From contig JBJEQF010000015.1 in the NCBI GenBank assembly GCA_051881615.1, positions 1 to 54,302 of the forward strand: a stretch of DNA of 54,302 nt, written 5' to 3'. This document shows, piece by piece, positions 48,082 through 54,302 of this stretch (positions are counted from its first letter, which is position 1; each line of letters opens with the position of its first letter). Position numbers and translations under genes: made by a program. The stretch is from CAMFTQ01 sp051881615. Lineage in GTDB: Bacteria > Bacillota > Clostridia > Oscillospirales > Acutalibacteraceae. The notes below the pieces were generated by a model that was given only the letters and a program-made list of their open reading frames with translations, had not been told where the DNA came from and did no database searches.

Positions 48082-48263
48082 TAACAAATTAAGAATAATG
48101 CTCTGCGATGAAGTTGTATATCCGTAGCTTGCACGTGATGTTATGCGTACAAAGCAGGCAGAACGGATTGACGCTTTCTTTTATGCTTTTGTTACCGCCG
48201 AATATCTTACGGCGGTAACGGACGCATTATAATATCAGTAAACTATAATTCAGGAGGTAAATT
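48082..48263. other. Intergenic region between the dockerin genes
   Basis: 182 nt without a gene. It contains the 65-nt hairpin repeat (48163-48227), then TATAAT (48228-48233) directly after it and AGGAGG before the next start. No -35 box stands at the right distance from this -10. Confidence 0.5.
48163..48227 (+). repeat. 65-nt dispersed repeat with 10-bp hairpin, copy 1
   Basis: The core is GTTACCGCCG-AATATCTTA-CGGCGGTAAC, a perfect 10-bp stem. The 65-nt unit matches 54238-54302 at 63 positions. It is followed without a gap by a TATAAT. Function unknown. Confidence 0.8.
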
Positions 48264-51200
48264 ATGAGCAACAAACAAAAAACAATATCAAAACGACTTT
48301 TAAGCTTACTGCTTACGCTGACTATGGTGCTGGGTATGATTCCGGCTATGAGTATTTCGGCTTCTGCGGCTACAGTAAAGGGTTCCGGCACGATTGACGA
48401 TCCTTACGTTCCCACAGATAAGGATACGTTTATGGATGCGTTGTTTTGGCAATCCGGAAAATATATTAAGCTGAAAAACTTTACCCTTACTTATAAAGGT
48501 GTTTCTCAGTGGTTTAAAATGACTAAGGATAAAGTCTTTCTTCTTGAAGGAACAAACACTTTAAATCAATACGAAGCGACGTATCCTCTTATCACAGTGG
48601 ACGGATGCAATCTGACCATTGAGGGCGACGGCGTATTGCAGTATGGAATGTACTACGACAGCGGGGATGAATTTACATCCAGAACTCAGCCTGTGTTTAT
48701 AACGCAAAACGAAGGAAGCATCACCGTAAACGGCGGTACCTTCAAGGAGGTTGACTATATATCTAAATTTGATCCTTCCGGCCTGTTTTATGGCAATGTT
48801 ACGGTAAACGACGGTCTGTTCATCCCACAAAAAGAAACAAGGAACGTTATAAAATACAGTAATGATATGGCAGTCCTTGATACAAGTTATATTTTCCGTG
48901 ACCCCAAAAGTGTAGTAATAAACGGCGGTATATTTGAGAACGCATTTTTCACTTTCAATACCTACGCCTTCTGCTCCTCTGATGATTATAAGCTCTCTTC
49001 GTCAAATAAATCGGGATGGAATGATGTAAGCAGCTACAATATAAAAAATGCTGTTTTCCGTTTTGATTACTCTGCTGCGGGTGATCTTGGCTTCGTCTTT
49101 TCCACAAGAGAGGATAGTATATCCAGAAAGGCATTTGACAAAGCGAAGCTGGTGCAGACCTTCATCAAGAATACACAGTATAACAATCTTCTGCTGAATA
49201 AAGACGCTCTGCCCAGTCAGACGCAACTTCTTATTTCGGATATAAATGTCCTTAGGAATACGTTAATAGATATGAACGAGGACGGTCACAGCCTTGACGT
49301 TGTATTTATGAACGGAATGAATTCGCTCAAGCTTGACAAAATCACAGCGGCAGGCACAGCACCCTCTGTTGACGGCGAAATTCAGGTCGCAGAGAACACA
49401 GCGCCAAATGTAGAGATAACCGTCAGCCTTACGGGCAGAATGAAGGAGTATTGGGATTCCCTGCCTAATAAAGACGAGCTTGTCAATGAGCTGTTAAGAA
49501 AAACCACCATATACCTCTACTCGGCTGATTATTCCCAAACGATTACATACACAGCTGACGGTGTCAACAGCTTCACCGTTACCGACAACAAAAACGATAC
49601 TTACACCTACAAGCTGACAATGCCGAAAATGTCTGCCGGCGACAGCTACAGACTTCAAGTCAATACGTCCCTGTTTCGATCCTCAACGACAATGATAACT
49701 GCGTATGAAAATCCGCTGACCGGCCGTGTGGTATTCACAAGCGGCGCAATAGTCGGCAGTGAAATCGTGGTTAATCTGGTTAACGGCACAGTCACACAGG
49801 TTAAAAGTCCGCTTTATATGTGGCAGATCTCCGAGGACGGCGGCAAAGCGTGGACAAATCTCACCGATGAAAACGCAGATAAAAAGAGTTATATTCCGCT
49901 TGCAAGCCAGGTCGGCTGTATGCTGCGCCTTTGCGTTACGTCAACGGACTACTCAGGTGTACTTGTCAGCCAGCCGTTAACCGTTACAAAGGCGGTTAAC
50001 AATAAAATACCGACAACGCCAACCCTCTCTGTGGTGAAGGACGAAGAAACAGGCGAATACACAACGCTGATTATCCATAATTACTCAGAGGATCAGGAAT
50101 ATATTTGGTATTCAGGCCCTGTTTCTGATGTGTCGGATATTGATTGGGATAGAACGGCACAAAAGCTGACAGCGGAAAAAACAACGGGTATGCCTTTATA
50201 CAGAGCCTGCCATATCTACACAAGATTCAAAGAGACCGAGGGAACAAAGACCGGTACGCAGATAGCATACAACTATATTAGTATTGGGGATCCACTGTAC
50301 TTACAGAGAGTAACCCTTGAAGGCTATACAGATTCAGGCGACCTCAATAAGATTTATGTTCCACTTGGAGAGAGCGTGACTGTCAAGGTCAACAAAGAGC
50401 CGTATGATGCCAAGCAGTGGAGTAACTGCACATTTGGACCTCGTTACGGCAAAACGGATATTTACACTGTTATAGACGGAAGCACGGCACCCAGCGGTGA
50501 TATGCCCTACAGCATTACCATAACGGGCGACAAGGTGGGTACTGCAGAGCTTGCACTGTACTATCAATACGGTCAGTCATACTACGGCATGTGGAATGTT
50601 GTTGTATATGACCCTGACGGCGATATTCCTATGGTTACATTCAGTCAGCGTCCCGAGTATGACGATATTACCCTTTATACCGGCGACAGCCTAACCCCAA
50701 TGCCTCAGACTGTTACGATGCGTCCTGAAGCGGCTAATGCAATCTACAACACCTTTGAATGGTATGTCTGCGGCTCTGTTTCAGACGCTGTCAGCTGGAC
50801 TCCAAGCTATAACGCATCGAGCAATCCGTATATAAGCATAGACAAGACCACGGGCAGAGTTACAGCATTACAGGATACCTCATCTTTGACAGGTAGGTAT
50901 TTGGAGTACAAGAATGTTGTTCTCTACGCCGTAAGCTCTGACGGCGACAAAGTTAAGGTTGCACAGTATGCTGTTGATGTAAGGAAGCCTGATATACCCC
51001 TTAGCAGCATAACAATTATGCCCACCAGCGCAAAAATGGCACCTGGAACCGCTATGACGCTTACTGCGATCAAGACTCCGTCAAATACAACGGTGACCGA
51101 CCCTGTTGTATGGAGCTTGCTTGCCGGCAGCAGCTTCACACTTGATACAAACGGCAAGTTGACCGTTTCCGAATCTGCATCTGAGGGCGAGTGGGCAGAA

Positions 51201-51857
51201 GTCGGCGTATATTGTGGCGAAACACTGTATGACACCTGCAAAATTACGGTCGAGAGCACACCGGCTGTAATAATCGACACGATTGCCGCAACCATTGAGC
51301 CTCCTGTTGCCGGTGCGAACGCCGCTGTGGGACCTGTAGGATTACCTGACGGTGCAATACTCGAGACCGGTGTCCACACTGCAACAGCATGGTATGATAT
51401 GTCTGACGGTGAACCGGGAAGAAGAATGTCCGATACCGATGTATTTGTAGAAGGAAAGACCTACCGTATTACCCTTCTCATTGCCGCCGATTCAGGTTAT
51501 GCTTTTGCAACTCCTCTATCCACCCTCACGCTCAATGGCGATACTCCGTCAATCAAATTAAACTCTGAATCTTATGTGGTAATAAGCAAAGATTATGTTG
51601 CAACGGCGTCTGTCACAGATCCGACAGATCCAACAGAGCCGACCGAACCAACCGAAAAATATATACTCGGCGATGTTGATATGGACGGCAAGGTAAAGAT
51701 AAACGATGCGACAATGATTCAAAAACACGTTGCATCTATAATAACTCTTACTGAATTACAGTTAAAAGCCGCAGATGTAACGGCTGACGGTAATGTCAAC
51801 ATCAAGGACGCTACCAAAATTCAGAAATTCCTTGCAGGTCTGATTGATAAGCTTTGA
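48264..51857 (+). CDS. Secreted dockerin protein with Ig-like domains
   Basis: A 1197-aa exported protein. The signal peptide (KRLLSLLLTLTMVLGMIPAMSISASA) ends near residue 35. The N-terminal third has NGG-type beta-helix strands (EGSITVNGGTFKEVD, KSVVINGGIFENAFF). Later segments are Ig-like, including a BIg2-type unit ISSITIMPTSAKMAPGTAMTLTA-like (residues about 912-995). A short TDPTEPTEPTEK linker leads to a type I dockerin with DVDMDGKVKINDATMIQKHV and DVTADGNVNIKDATKIQKFL. Its domain plan parallels the gene before it. CAGGAGGTAAATT precedes the ATG. Likely a cell-surface or cellulosome-type adhesion or binding protein. Confidence 0.86.
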   Translation: MSNKQKTISKRLLSLLLTLTMVLGMIPAMSISASAATVKGSGTIDDPYVPTDKDTFMDALFWQSGKYIKLKNFTLTYKGVSQWFKMTKDKVFLLEGTNTLNQYEATYPLITVDGCNLTIEGDGVLQYGMYYDSGDEFTSRTQPVFITQNEGSITVNGGTFKEVDYISKFDPSGLFYGNVTVNDGLFIPQKETRNVIKYSNDMAVLDTSYIFRDPKSVVINGGIFENAFFTFNTYAFCSSDDYKLSSSNKSGWNDVSSYNIKNAVFRFDYSAAGDLGFVFSTREDSISRKAFDKAKLVQTFIKNTQYNNLLLNKDALPSQTQLLISDINVLRNTLIDMNEDGHSLDVVFMNGMNSLKLDKITAAGTAPSVDGEIQVAENTAPNVEITVSLTGRMKEYWDSLPNKDELVNELLRKTTIYLYSADYSQTITYTADGVNSFTVTDNKNDTYTYKLTMPKMSAGDSYRLQVNTSLFRSSTTMITAYENPLTGRVVFTSGAIVGSEIVVNLVNGTVTQVKSPLYMWQISEDGGKAWTNLTDENADKKSYIPLASQVGCMLRLCVTSTDYSGVLVSQPLTVTKAVNNKIPTTPTLSVVKDEETGEYTTLIIHNYSEDQEYIWYSGPVSDVSDIDWDRTAQKLTAEKTTGMPLYRACHIYTRFKETEGTKTGTQIAYNYISIGDPLYLQRVTLEGYTDSGDLNKIYVPLGESVTVKVNKEPYDAKQWSNCTFGPRYGKTDIYTVIDGSTAPSGDMPYSITITGDKVGTAELALYYQYGQSYYGMWNVVVYDPDGDIPMVTFSQRPEYDDITLYTGDSLTPMPQTVTMRPEAANAIYNTFEWYVCGSVSDAVSWTPSYNASSNPYISIDKTTGRVTALQDTSSLTGRYLEYKNVVLYAVSSDGDKVKVAQYAVDVRKPDIPLSSITIMPTSAKMAPGTAMTLTAIKTPSNTTVTDPVVWSLLAGSSFTLDTNGKLTVSESASEGEWAEVGVYCGETLYDTCKITVESTPAVIIDTIAATIEPPVAGANAAVGPVGLPDGAILETGVHTATAWYDMSDGEPGRRMSDTDVFVEGKTYRITLLIAADSGYAFATPLSTLTLNGDTPSIKLNSESYVVISKDYVATASVTDPTDPTEPTEPTEKYILGDVDMDGKVKINDATMIQKHVASIITLTELQLKAADVTADGNVNIKDATKIQKFLAGLIDKL

Positions 51858-51863
51858 TAACAA

Positions 51864-52352
51864 ATGAAAAATAAGTGGTGTTTAATTATGGGAATTATTT
51901 CCTGTATTCTTTCACTTTGCAGTTGCACTCAAAAGCCTGTAAAGCCCCAAAATGAGCTGACCTCGGTTTCAATTTCTCAAAGTCATATGGACAGAACAGA
52001 GTGCTTCCATTTTTGGGCAAGAGTTGAAAACAACTCTTGCCTGCTTGACGCAGAATGTCTTATCGTTGATTACGATAACAACACTTGTGAAGAAATAAGC
52101 CTCACCGATACACAAATAACAGAAGAAGATTTCAGGCATTTTTCCGAGCTTGACAAGGAATACGACTTTTGCAGTCATATAAAAAAAGAGAGGAAGAATA
52201 ACAAATTTTTCATCCTTGACGAAACGGTCACAGGCTTTAGTGTTAAGTACGGTGAGGACAGCTTCAATATTGAAACAAACGGCGAGTGCTTCAAAAATGT
52301 AAAGGATTTTTTCTTTCAGCTTGCCGAAAGGTATGCTGACAATAACAAATAA
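51864..52352 (+). CDS. Small lipoprotein, unknown function (162 aa)
   Basis: A lipoprotein signal peptide (KNKWCLIMGIISCILSLCSC, lipidated Cys near residue 21) is followed by a polar mature part with SVSISQSHMDRTECFHFWARVENN and VTGFSVKYGEDSF. It starts 6 bp after the dockerin gene stop without a clear ribosome site, so translation may be coupled. No family recognised. Co-transcription suggests an envelope role beside the dockerin protein. Confidence 0.65.
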   Translation: MKNKWCLIMGIISCILSLCSCTQKPVKPQNELTSVSISQSHMDRTECFHFWARVENNSCLLDAECLIVDYDNNTCEEISLTDTQITEEDFRHFSELDKEYDFCSHIKKERKNNKFFILDETVTGFSVKYGEDSFNIETNGECFKNVKDFFFQLAERYADNNK

Positions 52353-52449
52353 ACAGCTTCCGAAAACGGAAGAAATAATCGGAAATATAAATATTTTATC
52401 TTAATGAAAAAGCGTGATATGCTTTCTGTATTTATAAGGAGGAACTACT

Positions 52450-53592
52450 ATGGGACTTTTTGACAAGAAATTCTGCGATATTTGCGGAGATAAGGTTAAT
52501 ATGCTTACACAGCAAAAGCTGTCAGACGGCTATCTTTGCTCTGACTGTAAGCACAAATTAGGCTCGTTTACAAGCGGCTGGAAGCAGAGAACTGTTGACG
52601 ATGTAAAAAGACATCTTGAATTAAGAGAGCAGAACAAGCAAAAATATCAGCAGTTTAGCTGCACTGCAACGGCAGGCGGCAGTAACAGCTCAATTCAGGT
52701 TGACTTTAACAACCGTTGGTTTATTTTTGCGATAAGCAACAGAGATTATAAAAGCGGAAATCCGCAGATTTTTGATTTTTCACAGTTACAGGATTTCTGG
52801 CTTGAGCAGGAGTACAGAACGCTTTCCGACTCTGACCGTGACGGTATTCCTGACAGCAGAGATAATTTCGACAACAGGCAGTCCAATAATCAGAACAATG
52901 GCTCTGCTGACTTTATGAACGGAATGAATCGGATGTTCGGCAATATGCAGACAGGTATGGTTAATGTTCCGCTTTCTGCACAGCCGTTTGTGCGCAACGC
53001 CGACTCGGGTTATTCAAGCTCGGGCAGCATTAAAGAGATAAGCGGAATAAACGCTTGCTTCAGAGTGACTGATCCATATATAACCGGTGAAATTTCATTT
53101 TCTGTCGGATATGTAAGCTCAAACAATCAGATGGAGCTTATGCAGGCTTACGAAACAGGTGTTCAGATAATGCAGCTTTGTCAGCAAATCAAGCAGGGCG
53201 GTATGCAGAATATGAACAACGGCTACGGTCAGACGATGAATAACGCTTATGGACAGCAGATGAATTACGGCTACGGACAGCCAATGCAGCAAAACGGCTA
53301 TGCACAGCAGCCAATGCAACAGGGATACGGACAGCCAATGCAGCAAAACGGCTACGCACAGCAGCCAATGCAACAGGGCTACGGTCAGCCTATGCAGCAA
53401 AACGGCTACGCACAGCAGCCAATGCAACAGGGCTACGGTCAGCCTGTGCAGCAAAACGGCTACGCTCAACAGCAAGTGCAGCAGGGATACGTTCAACAGC
53501 AGCCTAATCAGAACGGTGTATGGTTCTGCCCTAATTGCGGAACACAGAATACAACAAATTTCTGTTTCAACTGCGGTTCTCCAAAGCAGTAA
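52450..53592 (+). CDS. Double zinc-ribbon protein with DUF4428 domain and 18-residue Gln-rich repeats
   Basis: A 380-aa protein without signal peptide. The N-terminus KFCDICGDKV...GYLCSDCKHKL is a DUF4428 zinc finger (CxxC...CxxC). DRDGIPDSRDNFDNRQ is an acidic calcium-loop-like segment. Residues 274-345 are four 18-aa units (GYGQPMQQNGYAQQPMQQ). The C-terminus FCPNCGTQNTTNFCFNCGSPK is a second zinc ribbon. Central beta-rich part unassigned. AAGGAGGAAC precedes the ATG. Proteins with this plan are frequent in gut Clostridia; function is unknown. Confidence 0.78.
   Translation: MGLFDKKFCDICGDKVNMLTQQKLSDGYLCSDCKHKLGSFTSGWKQRTVDDVKRHLELREQNKQKYQQFSCTATAGGSNSSIQVDFNNRWFIFAISNRDYKSGNPQIFDFSQLQDFWLEQEYRTLSDSDRDGIPDSRDNFDNRQSNNQNNGSADFMNGMNRMFGNMQTGMVNVPLSAQPFVRNADSGYSSSGSIKEISGINACFRVTDPYITGEISFSVGYVSSNNQMELMQAYETGVQIMQLCQQIKQGGMQNMNNGYGQTMNNAYGQQMNYGYGQPMQQNGYAQQPMQQGYGQPMQQNGYAQQPMQQGYGQPMQQNGYAQQPMQQGYGQPVQQNGYAQQQVQQGYVQQQPNQNGVWFCPNCGTQNTTNFCFNCGSPKQ
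53269..53484 (+). repeat. Four 54-nt tandem repeats inside the zinc-ribbon gene
   Basis: Each unit encodes GYGQPMQQNGYAQQPMQQ; the fourth differs (GYGQPVQQNGYAQQQVQQ). Units two and three are nearly identical in DNA, which indicates recent slippage or recombination and likely length variation between strains. Confidence 0.9.
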
Positions 53593-53615
53593 ATATTAAG
53601 TAAAGGAGAATTACT

Positions 53616-54197
53616 ATGGGATTATTTGATATGCTTGCAGGCAAGGCGGCAAATGAAATAGGAAAAGCAGTAAAGCAGGGTGTGAACAATGCCGTAAATA
53701 ACAAAAAAGAAAAGATTGTTTTCAGCAGTCTGCCCGACAGCTACGAGCAGTTTATAAGCCTTCCTCAGGCTTGTTTGTCAACACCGTTTGAAACAGCGGC
53801 TATGGCTGTGCTTGCATTTTGCTTTTATCCTAAGGACAAGGAGCTTTGCTGTAAAATGCTTGATTTTCTGAGAGGCCCACGACCGATGAACGGTGCAGAT
53901 AAGCAATTCATAGCAGACCGCTTTCGCAGTAAGGACTATGTGCCGAGGTCATATTTTGCAGGAGCTACTCCCGACAACGACTATCAGCCTGTTGCACCCT
54001 ATACGGTAGAGGTCAGAGAAAATCAGTATTCCTATGCAACAGACGGGATTGCAAAGCTTTTTATCCCCTCGGGCGGAGCAGACGACCCCCGACCGATACA
54101 GCTTCGCAAGGCAAAGGACGGCAAGTGGTATCTCTGGGAATACTCAAGCATACTTCTTGATATTCGTCAGCCTGAAAGCGCAGATCCTTGGGCGTAA
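53616..54197 (+). CDS. DUF6935-like protein (193 aa)
   Basis: Starts 23 bp after the zinc-ribbon gene with AAAGGAG. It begins MGLFDMLAGKAANEIGKAVKQGVNN, a helix similar in its first four residues to the gene before, and continues SLPQACLSTPFETAAMAVLAFCFYPKDKELCCKMLDFLRGP, then YFAGATPDNDYQPVAPYTVEV and DGKWYLWEYSSILLDIR. This matches a Firmicutes family I know as DUF6935. No signal peptide. Function unknown; it is probably co-expressed with the zinc-ribbon protein. Confidence 0.75.
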   Translation: MGLFDMLAGKAANEIGKAVKQGVNNAVNNKKEKIVFSSLPDSYEQFISLPQACLSTPFETAAMAVLAFCFYPKDKELCCKMLDFLRGPRPMNGADKQFIADRFRSKDYVPRSYFAGATPDNDYQPVAPYTVEVRENQYSYATDGIAKLFIPSGGADDPRPIQLRKAKDGKWYLWEYSSILLDIRQPESADPWA

Positions 54198-54237
54198 ACG
54201 CAAAAGGAGCATATGCTTAGCATTACTCATCTGTGTT

Positions 54238-54302
54238 ACGGATTGATGCTTTCTTTTATGCTTTTGTTACCGCCGAATATCTTACGGCGGTAACAGACGC
54301 AT
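54238..54302 (+). repeat. 65-nt dispersed repeat with 10-bp hairpin, copy 2 (runs to window end)
   Basis: Matches 48163-48227 at 63 of 65 positions, with the hairpin GTTACCGCCG-AATATCTTA-CGGCGGTAAC intact. It lies 40 nt after the previous stop codon and may continue beyond the window. Confidence 0.85.

Overview
The window looks like chromosomal DNA of a gut Ruminococcus or a close relative (Firmicutes, Oscillospiraceae). The evidence is two secreted proteins ending in type I dockerin modules behind proline/threonine linkers, LytTR and NarL-type regulators, AGGAGG ribosome binding sites, moderate-to-low GC and a type I-C CRISPR system. No gene gives the species directly.

Positions 1-20060 carry the late half of a tailed prophage, all on the plus strand: large terminase (interrupted by an intein), SPP1-type portal, Mu-F-like minor head protein, a freestanding HNH homing endonuclease, scaffold, major capsid protein, connector and neck proteins, tail tube, tail chaperones joined by a probable -1 frameshift, tape measure, tail tip proteins, a receptor-binding-type protein with BspA leucine-rich repeats, amidase endolysin and holin. 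There is no sheath gene, so it is a siphovirus. Its left end (small terminase, replication, integrase) lies outside the window. A minus-strand cluster of four small genes (20062-21733) follows, driven by a near-consensus promoter that contains a perfect 20-bp palindrome. The right prophage boundary is probably at 21.92-22.17 kb, where two 53-nt direct repeats begin with the last 13 nt of a tRNA-Pro-like sequence.

A complete type I-C CRISPR-Cas locus starts about 400 bp beyond that boundary: cas3-cas5-cas8c-cas7-cas4-cas1-cas2 (22581-30035), a leader, and an array of 30 repeats and 29 spacers (30207-32215). One spacer encodes a BspA leucine-rich-repeat motif and matches the prophage tail gene at 31 of 38 positions. 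Another encodes an ATPase Walker A motif.

After the array come a LytTR regulator with a DUF3021 membrane partner (32383-33286), then a minus-strand purine operon (33453-38981) with xanthine phosphoribosyltransferase, a BMP-family nucleoside-binding lipoprotein, its ABC ATPase and two permeases. Degraded genes follow at 39194-40372: an acetyltransferase joined to a frameshifted SnoaL-like domain, and a truncated Xre regulator. A two-component cassette (40723-44290) has two consecutive membrane sensor proteins and a NarL/LuxR response regulator. It precedes a perfect 18-bp palindrome placed like an activator site before an orphan receiver gene and the first dockerin protein. The second dockerin protein, a small lipoprotein and two cytoplasmic-looking proteins (a double zinc-ribbon protein with 18-residue repeats, and a DUF6935-like protein) close the window. 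A 65-nt hairpin-bearing repeat occurs before the second dockerin gene and again at the very end.
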